DNA of 64,000 bases, taken from positions 1 through 64,000 of the forward strand of contig JAQSEB010000024.1 in NCBI GenBank assembly GCA_030063045.1, in the 5' to 3' direction. Below are positions 46,401 to 56,757 of the stretch, piece by piece (position 1 is the stretch's first letter; each line of letters starts with the position of its first letter). The stretch is from Pratylenchus scribneri (taxonomy: Eukaryota; Nematoda; Chromadorea; Rhabditida; Pratylenchidae). Below the pieces are notes generated by a model, which did no database searches, was not told where the DNA came from, and was given only the letters and a program-made list of their open reading frames with translations. A program made the position numbers and the translations under genes.

Positions 46401-48059
46401 CTCCCCCAACACCAATGGCCGCTCGCCCATTTTGCTGATGATGTTGATGTTCGGCTGATGATGATGAGTCCAACATTTGACTGCAATAAATTTTTGTTAT
46501 TATTTTTTTATTGCTTTAATTTATTCAAATTTCAAAGTTAAGGTCTCCAGTAATTTTAAAATTTTTCGATTTCTGTGAAATGAGGCCAAGGCCACCTAAT
46601 GAAAAATTCAGAGATTTTTTAATTCTACTCTAATGTAGTAGTAGCATGGGTTTAGGCAGGTTAGGGTTTTTTCTATAAAGATTAAAAAAATTTTCGAAAA
46701 TTTTCCATCAAAAATGATACCCTTCTTGATCCTTTAACAATCGACACCTTTAAATATTTAGGTAATTGGAAATGGGTCCGAACCAGCTCCGAGGGAAATT
46801 TTTCTTAGGCTTGATTTTCACTTTCTTTGTACCTTGTCCAGTACATTTTTAGACGAAATATTAGTAATTCTAGCAATAAATAAAGCATTGAATAGCCAGG
46901 TGCCAGGGGGTAGGCTAACGAAGTTAGCGATGTATTTTCATTAACATTTTACCCTTCTGGGCTAATCGCCTCACCCAAGTACTATACATATTATTCGGCC
47001 CTTGCCCCTTGTGTTCATAATTAGTGTCCAAAATAAAAAATAAATTGGACGAATACCAAAAATTCACTTTCTTTTCCCATTTCCTTTCTCTATTTTGGGC
47101 TTACATGTCACTATCATCATTTGTGCTGCCACTGATCACTTGCACTGAATCGTCGAAACCGCCATTCCCAAAAGCTTCATTATCATTTTCGTGCTGCCCT
47201 CCTCCTCCTTCTCGCTGTGACGATCGATTTGTGGATGCCCAAATTTGGTTTTAAATTCAGATAAATTTTTTTTCAAAAATAAAAACCGTTTGGTTCTGCT
47301 GACGTTTGACATAATGGGAAATGCGATGAACTGCCAGCGGTGGATGGGCGGCGATTCCGTGTTCAATTTCCACCTCCTCTTGTTCCAGTTGAGCACCGCG
47401 CGTGAAGTAGACCTTAATTTTTATATGGGGTTAAAAGTTCGAATATAGATCAAATATGTTAACTAGGGTCTTAAGGCATAGTGGCGGTTCCAGGATTTTT
47501 CTAGAGTGGGGGGGGGGGTGCCAATTTTTAGAAATTCGAATGCGAGCGCATAGGTGTGAAATTTTTTTAGTTTTTAGGTTATTTTCAAAGGAAAAACAAT
47601 TATTTTTCTCCATAACCCCACGGGGCCACCGGCCACGGCACCCCTGGGTGCCACCCTCACATTCAGAAGGAAGGGGGTGTGCACCCGCGCACCCAACGCC
47701 ACCCCTGAAAACGCCACTGTTAAGGTCACTTTTAAACTGTTAAAAAATTAGGTCATAAAACTTAAGGTCATTTTTTAAACCGTTAAAAACTTGCATAAAG
47801 CTTAGGTCCAAACCTTTAAAAGTCATTAAACTCCTAAAAACTTAAGGTCACTTAATCAAATAATTAATCATTTAATAAATCAATTTTTCATTTACATTTA
47901 TAGCTCGTTCCAAATCCCAGCCACACATTTCCAGTACACGTTTTGCCACTCCATCACTTTCACTTCCTAAATATTTATAAATAAATCTAGTTGGCAAAAT
48001 CCAAAACCTGTAAATTCTTTGAATGCTTGAATGGCATTTTGCAGATCAGATGAATTCAT
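40445..48059 (-). CDS. UBXN7: UBXN7-type p97 adaptor (UBA-UAS-UBX)
   Basis: Twelve exons (minus): 48059-48008, 47966-47896, 47412-47287, 47214-47105, 46480-46323, 45793-45597, 44703-44452, 43300-43154, 42932-42788, 42214-41861, 41239-40995, 40627-40445; 679 residues, all in phase. Residues 1-42 form a UBA domain (GSESDGVAKRVLEMCGWDLE). A linker contains DEIRAPIP as in vertebrate UBXN7. The UAS thioredoxin-like domain follows (LFRPPVEMNF, NNKWLLINIQHSGEFAS, LNRDIWS, FIFWQIYHDSPDGQR, YPTIFIVDPRTGEEV), then a charged linker and a C-terminal UBX domain (VHLQFRLPNGDRQRI, YPRREFTTAAENARKLDR). Family knowledge: UBXN7 couples p97/Cdc48 and ubiquitylated substrates to cullin-RING ligases. The exon 5 donor is the least certain (46,323 chosen for phase). 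Exon 7 uses a GC donor. I see no clear UIM motif. Confidence 0.88.
41402..41474 (-). repeat. tRNA-like relic 1
   Basis: Minus strand has an A box TAGCATAGTTGGTAGAGC and a B box AGTTCGAATCT. The anticodon stem does not pair. About 75% similar by eye to the copy at 41,696. Confidence 0.45.
41696..41775 (-). repeat. tRNA-like relic 2
   Basis: Same family as the previous entry: TAGCGTAATGATATAGTC and AGTTCGAATCCGTCC on the minus strand. Probably a tRNA-derived repeat. Confidence 0.45.
43543..44021. mobile_element. hAT MITE, 479 bp
   Basis: Termini TAGGGTTGCGC / GCGCAACCCTA with an exact 8-bp duplication GTTTAAAA (43,535-43,542 and 44,022-44,029). GC-rich subterminal GGGGACGGGGG arrays resemble those of the hAT element in MED14. 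It is inserted inside an older fold-back element (about 43,375-44,190) in a UBXN7 intron. Confidence 0.85.
44876..45183. repeat. Fold-back MITE in a UBXN7 intron
   Basis: Ends ACATTCTTTTGCCGAAAG and CTTTTGGCAACAGAATGT are inverted. Inside are GGATCAAG / CTTGATCC arms and the motif TAGAGCTCATCGAGATGCAT with its inverted copy. Confidence 0.7.
45279..45352 (-). tRNA. tRNA-Lys(UUU)
   Basis: The minus strand folds as a full cloverleaf: acceptor GCCTCGT/ACGGGGC (one U-G pair), D stem GCTC/GAGC, anticodon stem TCAGA/TCTGA around CTTTTAA (anticodon UUU), T stem ACGGG/CCCGT. The T loop is ATCGAGA instead of the usual TTCGANN, and the discriminator base is T, both slightly unusual. A run of T (pol III terminator) follows. 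It lies in a UBXN7 intron on the same strand. Confidence 0.82.
45878..46246. mobile_element. hAT-like MITE
   Basis: Termini CAGTGGCGTTTC / GAAACCGCCACTG; flanks TTTTCTAA and TTTTATAA (7 of 8 matching). In a UBXN7 intron. Confidence 0.7.
47479..47719. mobile_element. hAT-like MITE
   Basis: Termini TAGTGGCGGTTCCAGG and CCTGAAAACGCCACTG, the same end type as the previous element; flanks TTAAGGCA and TTAAGGTC. In a UBXN7 intron. Confidence 0.65.
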
Positions 48060-48395
48060 AATTCGAAGATTCGTTGAAAACTAATTTATTTTCCTTCTAA
48101 AAATATGAATTGAATAATTGGATATGGACGGAAGGAATGATTAAAATTATGATGAGATTTATGAATATTTTTGATGATAATCAAATCGGTTTAGAAATAA
48201 CGTTTATTTCCAATTCCAATTTAAACATTGACGCGGAAATAGGTATGGAATAGGGAATGGAATATGGATGAATGAATAAATAAAATAAAAAGGAAGAAGG
48301 AATGTAGAAAGGAAAATGACATTTGCTTGGTCCTCTGTGCGCGGCGCTTATGTGCGGAATTTTAGTCATCATTCGCTAATAAATAATAACTAGTT

Positions 48396-48540
48396 CAGGG
48401 CGAACGCCCTTCGGGCGTTCTTCTGAGCTAGGGAAGTGTGATTGGTGTTATCTTCTTCGCCCCTTCGGGGCTCAGGCTCGCTTCGCTCGCCCGTCGATTG
48501 TTTCCCTATATCATCTTCGCCCCTTCGGGGCTCAGAGAAT
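48396..48540. repeat. Cluster of short GC-rich palindromes with TTCG loops
   Basis: GAACGCCCTTCGGGCGTTC, two copies of CGCCCCTTCGGGG and one GCTCGCTTCGCTCGC lie within 145 bp. Each folds into a tight hairpin. A related GCTCGCTTCGCTCGC occurs at 20,311 in the fold-back element. Confidence 0.8.
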
Positions 48541-48584
48541 TAAATTGTGAAATATAATGTTAAAAATGATAAAAAAAATTATTT

Positions 48585-48655
48585 GTCAACACTGGGAATC
48601 GAACTTGACCAACACAGCAAAAGTCTAGCACTCTACCACCTGCGCTATTCGAGTC
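48585..48655 (-). tRNA. tRNA-like sequence, probably a pseudogene
   Basis: Minus strand: GACTCGAATAGCGCAGGTGG (A box) and AGTTCGATTCC (B box) with an anticodon-like loop around CTTTTGC. The T stem and acceptor stem pair poorly. Confidence 0.35.
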
Positions 48656-49504
48656 ATTAAACAAAGCATCAATCAATTCTACTATACTACTCATAGGGTG
48701 GGCAAAAATCGGAATATTCCAAATTTTATCGGAATAATCCTACATTTCATGAAAACAAAATTTGCATATTTCATGGCCAAAACTTAAACCAAATGCAAAA
48801 CCATTATCATCATCATACTCAGCACTATCGATTACCCTACTTTTCATATTTCCATCATGAAAATCAAAAATCACCAAACTTGGCCATAACATATGGCCTA
48901 GCTGCGCAAGACTTGGCCAAATCAAAAAACTAACTATCTGGTCGTGATCAGCACCCCTGAAAACCCCTGAGTACAAAAATTCAGCTCAATCCATCCACAA
49001 ATCTCCGAGAAAATCGAGGGACAGACAAACAAACTCTTCTAAAATTATATATAGGATCAAAGTCAAAGCATAAACAAGTAAATAAATAAGAAAGAATTGC
49101 TTATTTTATTTTTCTTTGGAATTGGATTTTAAGGCTACGGAGTACGGATTGTTAAAATTTTTTGCATAAATTTTATTTTTACACTCCGATCAGCCTAGGT
49201 GGCAAAATATTTAGGTTTTGGCTAGGAAGAAAAGAAGGTTGTCTTCTAATAAAATCGGCTTCGTTTCGTCGGTTTGAGAAAATCGATGAAATTTCAAAAC
49301 GAAATTGAGAAATTTTTCTCAAAATAATCGAAAATAGGAGAAACTAAACAACATTTTTTCAAAAAACTGAAAATCGGGTTTAAAACTGAAGCCTTTTAAA
49401 ATGGCGACTTTGGACAATTCTAACTAGTTTTGTCAATATAAAAAAAACCTATAAATTTTAAATTCAGGTTTTCTACAAAATTCTAAAATACGAGTCAACC
49501 TAAA

Positions 49505-51507
49505 ATGTTTTGCCTTCTAAAAATTCCAATAACTAATTTTCTTGTGATGAGAAATACCAGCCATTGTCAGCAGAAACTCTTCCATCGAAATCATCGCAAC
49601 AATTTGCTAATTTTGTGCCATCCATTTCGACCTAATCAATACTTGAGGACAAACAGTGTACAATGCAGTATTCTATTGAATGATTTGGCCAATAAAAAAT
49701 CATTCATTTTAATCCGTAAATCATAAATGTTTAAAAAATGCAAATTTTCTTCAGAGTCTCGCGGACTTCGACACAATGTTGGCAGTAGCGGCACCGAAAC
49801 CAAAGAAGAGAAGGAAGATAGTGATTCCTCATCCACTACTACTGATACTGAGGCACCGGACGAGAATGAGATCAAGAAAATGGACGCTGAACAATTGGAG
49901 TCCAAATTCAAGTCAAAGTTTTCCGAATTCATGATCAAATTTCGGGAAGATGTCAAAGCAGGGAACACAAAGATGAGCGATTTTCGTTTTACGCGAAAAC
50001 AATTTGTGGATAAATTCAACGAGGAACATGCAAAAAGTGGCTTCAAAATTGAAGAGTCTCAAAATAGTTTGTTATAAAAAATAATTTAATTTAACTTAAA
50101 ATTTTCATTCTAGATGAACAAAAAATTGCCCCTTACGTCATACTTTTGCCGTTTTTTGTGCTCTTCATTCTTATTTGGGTGTTTCGACCGCGTGGGAGTG
50201 TTAAACCCGAACATGCTCGAATTATGGCCACACAGCCGCAAATAACATTCAGTCAATTTGTGCAAGACTATTTACCTTCAGGAGAGGTTTAAACTATCTT
50301 ATTAAGATTAAATTGGGGATTAATGGAAATGGGAATCCAAAAATTCACGGATTATTAGAGTGGAGTCCAAATAAAAGATTGAGTTCAGAGGAGCTGGAAA
50401 AGATTTGGAAATAGTTTATGCCCATTCATAACATGAGGAAGAATTCATGGGAAGAAGATAATTCATCCTTGCCAAATAAAAACTATTTTCTATGCTAAAA
50501 TATTAAAAATAAATTGAAAATTAATAGTGATGGGAAGTGGGGACTGGGGATTCAAATAAATTTTGATGAGTTTAAGAAGAAAAAAATTTGGGAAGAGTTT
50601 ATGCCCATAGCATAGATTGAGGAAGAAGAGTTTTAAAAATTTTCCGCTTCCGCTTAAACTAGTTTGCCAAATAAAAATCAATTGAATAAATATGAAATTA
50701 ACCAATTTTCCACGCATTAAGATTGACATCATCTTCCATTACCCGATGCAGAATATTGCTGTTGCCATACTTCATCCGGGCGCTGTCATCAATGGGGAAC
50801 CGGTAAAAAACCCAATAAATAATAATTTTTTAATCTCATAAAATCTCATCAGTTCACTGGACCCGGTGTGCACGTTCAATTGGACGAGTCATTCCGTCAC
50901 TTTCCAATGACATTTTCCCAACGAGTTCGGGAGGAGGAACGGCGAATTGGTGTGCGAGAGGCAGTTCCAATTGCCATTCGTCAAGTTGATTTCTCATCGT
51001 AAGCAAAATTTTTATTGTATAAATATTGAATGGATCGAGGTTCGAGGACATAAGCCTTATTTAATGGAGAAAATTGATTGATTTTAAAATAAAATTTAAA
51101 AAAAATTCATTTACTTATAAGGCTAGGCCCCTCTATTTAAAAATTTTTTCAAAATAAAATTTTCAAAATGAAATTTTGATTCATTTATAAAACTAGCCCC
51201 CTCAATTAAAATTTTTTTTCAAATTAAAATTTTAAAAATTTCATTTGAAAAACTAGGCATTTTAAAAAATTTTCAAAATCAAATTATAAAAAATTTTCAT
51301 TTAAAAAAAGTAGGCCATTTTAATTAAAAATCTTTATTTATTTTATTTTTTTTCAGCCTGCTGTTCTACAGTTTGGGCACATTTTTCCTTTCACTGTTTA
51401 TTGGAAGACAAATTGGCCGTTTCATACTAAAAAAAATCGCCAACCGGATATTCCGTGCCGTTCCCATAAATTCAAAAGATGGAAAAGTGACCAAGCCGAA
51501 AGATTAA
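49505..51507 (+). CDS. Paraplegin/AFG3-like N-terminal protein without protease, copy 1
   Basis: Exons 49505-49715, 49755-50066, 50114-50286, 50722-50802, 50853-50998, 51357-51507; 357 residues, in phase. Residues 1-72 are Arg/Asn/His-rich with almost no acids, like a mitochondrial presequence. A charged helical region follows, then transmembrane helix 1 (about 186-205, VILLPFFVLFILIWVF). Next comes an FtsH-extracellular-type domain (ITFSQFVQDYLPSGE, AVAILHPGAVINGEP, ESFRHFPMTFSQRV, EEERRIGV) and helix 2 (LLFYSLGTFFLSLFIGRQI), then a basic tail ending TKPKD. The order TM-FtsH_ext-TM and motifs such as LHPGAV match the N-terminal part of paraplegin (SPG7) and AFG3L2, the subunits of the mitochondrial m-AAA protease. 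The AAA+ ATPase and M41 peptidase are absent: a stop and then the next paralogue follow. Role unknown; it could bind or compete with m-AAA subunits (inference). Confidence 0.75.
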
Positions 51508-51717
51508 ATTGGAAATAGAATAAATATAATTTAATGCTGCTATTTATTTTTTAATTCAATTAAATCGAATGGACTGAACATTGTTTTAATTCAATTGAAA
51601 TGTATAAATAAAAAATATTTATAATTTTTTCCATTTAAATTATGCTTTAATTGAAATGCTATTTTTTCATCACTTATTTAACAAAAATAAATCAAACCTA
51701 TAAATTTTTTTTTGTTT

Positions 51718-53398
51718 ATGATTAAAATGTATGGAAAAACTAATTTTCTTGTGATACGAATTGCCATTAATGGCCAGCAGAAGCTTTTCCATCGAAATCA
51801 TCGCAACAATTTGCTTATTTTGTGCCATCCATTTCGACCTAATCAATACTTGAGGACAAACAATGCACAATGCAGTATTTTATTGAATGGCGTGGGCAAT
51901 AAAAAACTCATTTTAATCCGTAAATTATATAGAAAAAGATTGAAAAATGCACAATTTCTTCAGACTCTCGTGGACTTCGGCACAATGTTGGCGGTAGCGG
52001 CACCGAAACCAAAGAGGAGAAGGAAGATAAAGATTCCTCATCGACTACTACTGATACTGAGACACCGGACGAGAATGAGATCAAAAAAATGGACGCTGAA
52101 CAATTGGAGTCAAAATTCAAATCAAAATTTTCCAAATTTTACATCAAATTTCGGGAAGATGTGGGGGCTAGGAATGTGCATATGAGGGATTTAAGTTTTA
52201 CGCGAAAACAATTTGTGGATAAATTCAACGAGGAACATGCGAAAAGTGGCTTCAAAATTGAAGGGTCCGAAAATAGTTAGGAAAAATTTATAATTTTTTA
52301 ACTTAAATTTTCATTCCAGATCTAGATGGGGAAACAATTGCCCAATTCATGGTACTTTTACCATTATTTATGCTCATCACTATTATTTGGATGTTTCCGC
52401 CGCGTGGGAGTGTTAAACACGAACATGCCCAAATTATGGCCACACAACCGCCAATAACATTCCATCAATTTGCGCAAGACTATTTGCCTTCTGGAGAGGT
52501 TTTTTTAAGATTATTCTAGACGAATTTGCTGAACATAAAAAACATCAAAAGAGAAAAAAACGGGAAAAATGCTAATTTATTATAAACATATTTTTGGTCG
52601 AATGGCAAACAATATTTCAGTTAGAAATCTATAATAAATAAAGTGGGAACCAAGCCCGAAAAAAAAGAACGAGTTCGAACCGGTTACATAAATTTTGCAA
52701 AAGTTAAGAGGTTCCTATTCGGGTCGAAAACTTTTTCTAAAAATTTTAAATAAACCCTAACCAACCCAAACCTAGAGAGCACATTGGAAGAAGAAGAGTT
52801 TAAAAAATCTCCTTTACACTTTTTTTCCACTTTAAAATATGAAAAATCGATAGCCGAAATGTCGAATTAACACATTTTCCAGATTGACATCATCTTCCAT
52901 TATCCAACACATAATATTGCTATTGCCTTACTTCATCCGGGCGCTGTCATCAATGGGGAACCGGTAAAAAACCAACAATTTATCTCACAATTTTTCATCT
53001 CTTAAAATTTCATAGTTCACTGGACCAGGTGTCCATGTTCAATTGGACGAGTCATTCCGCCACTTTCCAATGACATTTTCCCAACGAGTTCGGGAGGAGG
53101 AACGGCGAATTGGTGTGCGAGAGACAGTCCCAATTGACATTCGTCAAGTTGATTTCTCATCGTAAGCAAAATTTTTATTAATATAAATATTTTAAAAAAC
53201 AAATTTTTTAAAATTTTTCATTAAAATTTTTTATTATTTTTCAGCCTGGTGTTCTACATTTTGGGCACACTTTTTCTCTCGCTATTCATTGGAAGACATA
53301 TTGCCCGTTTCTTAGTCATTCAAATCCAAATTCGATTGTTCCGTGCCGTTCCCATAAATTCAAAGGAAGGAAAAGTAGTGACCAAGCCGAAAGAATAA
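51718..53398 (+). CDS. Paraplegin/AFG3-like N-terminal protein without protease, copy 2
   Basis: Exons 51718-51919, 51964-52275, 52320-52498, 52883-52963, 53016-53161, 53245-53398; 357 residues. Nearly identical to copy 1 in exon structure and sequence (FVDKFNEEHAKSGFKIE, GPGVHVQLDESFRHFPMTF). The presequence (MIKMYGKTNFLVIRIAING) and helix 1 (MVLLLPLFMLITIIWMF-like) differ most. Both short introns in the 5' half (44 nt each) are kept. No ATPase or peptidase follows, so the truncation is ancestral to the array. Two ATGs (51,718 and 51,727) are possible starts; the first is used. Confidence 0.72.
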
Positions 53399-53618
53399 TT
53401 TGGAAATAGAATATACATAAAATTTATTGCTGCTATTTATTTTTTAATTTAATTAAAATGGTTGAAATATTGCTTTTTTCTCCAAATGAAATAATGTGTA
53501 AAAAAAATTTTTTCCTATTGAATTAAATTGTAAATTAATTGAAATGGAAATGGAAATCTATTTCTTTTACTTATTTATTTAAATTTAACTTATACATTTT
53601 TGTCTATGTACGACTAAA

Positions 53619-55051
53619 ATGTTTGGAACAACTAATTTTCTTATGATGCGAATTGCCGTCCATGGCCAGCAGAATCTTCTCTTCCAGCCAAATTTTAAAT
53701 TTCTTTTATGCCAACCATTTCGAACCCTTCATTCCTTAAAAACAACCGCCACATATGATGGTTGCCTTCTTGTGGATAAATTGGCCATAATCCGTATTAT
53801 ATTTTTACAATTCAAAACTTTCTCATGAATTTAATAAAGAATTCGGTCATTGCCAACAAAATTAGAATCTTAAAAAAGTGGTTGGATTTAGAAAAGTTAC
53901 CATAAATTTTGGCCGATCCTGGCCAAGTTACGGGTTTATTTTTTCTAGAAAACTGGCTGGATTAACCTTTCCGGAAAATATCAATAATCAAAAATCGGTA
54001 TAATTCATGCCTGGCTCTTAGTTTAGTACTTATTACAAAAGTTTGTAAAATATTGCGATTGGAATATTCATTCACATTCCAGAATCGCGCGGAATTCGAA
54101 GCAAAAATTGGCATCAACGAAAGTGTCAAAGAAACTAAGACAGAAGAAAAAGATCAATGGGAAGACAAAATATTTGAGACTGAATTCAAATTGCATTTTA
54201 AAAAATTCAAAGAAGAAAATCAACATAAATTGGCTAAATTGGCTGGAAAGAATGAGAAGGAAATGCAAATGCTTGAACATTTCGGACATATTTTTGCCGG
54301 AAAAAATGAGAAAGAAATGCTTGAAATGGGAATGGGCATCCATCAAAAATCAACTTATTCGAAAGAAATCGAGAAATTGGAGTCGGATTTCAAATTAAAA
54401 TTGGATGAAAAATTTCCACCTGCTGTTGGAAATGGAAAGAAGAATATGAGGGAAATATTTGCTGCTTTCGCAGATGAATTCAATAAAGAACATGCAAAAA
54501 GCCACTACAAAATTGAAATGAACAACGACTATGGCCATGACGGCCGCGAATTTAGCCAGAGTATGTGGAAAAAATAATATACGGAATGATTTTTACGAAT
54601 TTTAACACAGAACAATGGATTAAATTGGTCGTTCGCACTTTTTTCTCCTCATTTTTTGCACTTCTCTTTATAAATTGGCTGGACGAAACCAAAATGCTCG
54701 ATATACAAAGTGCTGTGGCAACTCAACCGCCGTTTAAGCAAATAAATGAGTTCTTGGACCATTATTCACCAAGAGCAGGAGAGGGCCAAAATGCAAAATT
54801 CCGCCGGTAACCAAAATATATTAGCGAGGGTGGGAGGGATAACCAAAAATACATCACATCGAAGCATTTGGTCATAAAATAATGTTTTCAGCACTATGTT
54901 GTTCTGCTGCTGTGTTGTTGCTTCTTTTATCGCCTCTTTTTGTATCTTTTTACATCCTTTCATAATAAACCGTGGAAATGTCCTTTCTGAACGAGGGTTC
55001 CGTGCTGTTGCCAAAAAAGGCTGCAACGAGAAGATGAAAACAGGCCGTTAA
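53619..55051 (+). CDS. Divergent third copy lacking the intermembrane-space domain core
   Basis: Exons 53619-53771 (alternative end 53,793), 54083-54560, 54611-54806, 54892-55051; about 328 residues. The presequence resembles copies 1 and 2 (TNFL, GQQ, QPFR). The charged region is expanded with two GKNEKEM repeats and ends FADEFNKEHAKSHYKIE, matching FVDKFNEEHAKSGFKIE. Helix 1 (VVRTFFSSFFALLFINWL), ATQPPFKQINEFLDHY and helix 2 with a basic tail (ERGFRAVAKKG) are recognisable. The two exons encoding IDIIFHY...GEP and FTGPG...DFSS in the other copies are missing. Exon 1 to exon 2 is the weak point: the ancestral donor at 53,794 gives a frameshift and stop, while the donor at 53,772 keeps phase. 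So it is either a re-spliced gene or an early pseudogene. Confidence 0.6.
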
Positions 55052-55271
55052 TAAATTGAATTTGTTAAAATGAATATTAAAAATTAAATTGTCATTAATT
55101 AATTTGTTTTTCCCAATAAAATGTATTAATAAATATTGATATATAAATTTTATTTCATTATTATACATTAAATGATGAATGAAATTGGGTCGTCGATATT
55201 TTGTGATTTGGTTCTTCAAACAGTCCATTTAAGGCATCTGAAAATGGCACCAATTTATTCATATAAATCTA

Positions 55272-56489
55272 TTATCTCCCCAACCGAGTATCCACGTGCA
55301 TATCCCGGCAAGGGATTGAACAAAAACGGGTGCCACATTTGACGCAGGTGTAGCCGGCGAAAAGGCCACAAACTGCGCAAAATTTGCGGGCCGGCAAACG
55401 ACTGAGTGGGGCAACGACCTAATTGGAAAATGAATTCATTTTTGATATTTTTGTAGAATTTATTTTTTAATTTTTCAATAAAATCCAAAATTTTCTAAAT
55501 AAAATTTCCAATGGTTTCTTGCCTGCAAATATGTAAGTGGCGGAATGGTTGGACTCTCTCGATCTCGATTGACTATTCCACTGCCCGATGCTGCTTTCAA
55601 ATCTTCTTCCCGTTTACGCTGTAAAAAATCAAATTAAAAATTAATTGATTTAAAGAATTGTTTTTCATTCCGGATTGTAATTGCGATTGTAATTTGTAAT
55701 TGCGATTGTAATCTGTAATTGCGATTGTAAATTGTAATTGCGATTGTAATTGCGATTATGATTTTTATTACGGATTGTAATTGTAATTTTTATTCCTGAA
55801 CCAGTTCTGATTTTTAAATTCCCATAAAAAATATTTGTTTTTTTAATATTTGGAAAAAATTTTGTTTAAAAATTAATATCAAATTCCAATTTCCCCCTCA
55901 AAAACTTGCCTCAGTCTCCTCCAACAATTGAACAAACGATTTGCGGAAACGTGTTTTGGCCAATGAGGCGACCAATTTTTTGCCCTTTTTCGCTGAAAAT
56001 TATTCAATTTTAAAATGTTTAAAACCATTCGACTGACTGGCTTGCTCGGCGCCGCTCACTTTTGTCGGCGAATCTTGTTTTCGCTTCCGTTTCTTCTTTA
56101 CACCTTCCGTCCCTGCAAAAACCAGTTCATCCGCGAATTTTGGAGCCGCCTTGTGCCAAGTTATATTCGCATGCGGATCCTCTTGGAAATTGTCCTGGAA
56201 ATTGAATTATTTTTGGTAAATATCGGTAAATTTTGATGATTTTTTTGGTATTTTGATATTTTATTGATTTATCCAAAATATTTATTTTAAAAAATTCCCG
56301 TATCAACGAAAACCTTCTCCAATGTTTCCAGCTGGCGTTGAATTCGTCGCCGTTTGACCGCCTCATCGATTGTTCGTGTTGGTTGTTGGGCAATCAGTCG
56401 ATCTTTTAAATTTATTATTTTATTTTTAATCACATTTCTGCTTTACTCGATTGTCTGCTGGTCATTGCTGGATTCTTTTTTGGCGGCAT
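55272..56489 (-). CDS. ZNHIT1: ZNHIT1 (zinc finger HIT-domain 1, SWR1/SRCAP subunit)
   Basis: Six exons (minus): 56489-56447, 56402-56314, 56194-56038, 55992-55910, 55618-55523, 55418-55272; 204 residues. The N-terminal helix RTIDEAVKRRRIQRQLETLE and DNFQEDPHAN match ZNHIT1, as do KTRFRKSFVQLLEE and the C-terminal zinc finger CAVCGLFAGYTCVKCGTRFC followed by SIPCRDMHVDTR. Seven Cys/His ligands are visible: CxxC, CxxC, CxxxC and H; the final Cys of the usual HxxTRC is replaced, because the protein ends VDTRLGR. Family knowledge: ZNHIT1 (yeast Swc6/Vps71) serves in H2A.Z exchange. Two introns (after 55,910 and 55,523) begin with GC. Confidence 0.88.
55671..55790. repeat. GCGATTGTAATT simple repeat in a ZNHIT1 intron
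   Basis: Variants of GATTGTAATTGCGATTGTAA; reverse complement of the array at 14,033-14,290. Confidence 0.8.
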
Positions 56490-56757
56490 TCTGCTTTTTA
56501 GAATAATTCAAATTTAACTTATTTTTTGTAATTAATTTAAAAGCTAAAAAAATAAAATCAATAAGGAACGAATTAATTAAAAATAATATGGAAATTTAAT
56601 TGTCGATTCTGCATTGAATAGAAAACTCGAATTTTTAAAAAAATTTTAATAAACTCGTTTATTTATGATTAAAAAGTCAAAATATATTTTTATGTAAATG
56701 AAAATCATTCAAAATTCGAATACAATTAATTTGGAATTATTTATTCAGATAAATTAT

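Larger units (their letters stand above)
48060..49504. other. Intergenic stretch with hairpins and a tRNA relic
   Basis: Contains AT-rich UBXN7 upstream sequence, the hairpin cluster at 48,396-48,540, a tRNA-like sequence at 48,585-48,655 and repeat-like DNA to about 49,050. No protein gene seen. Confidence 0.5.

Noticed and set aside
56015..56236. 73-codon plus-strand ORF
   Set aside because: Antisense to ZNHIT1 exon 3, which is supported by homology.
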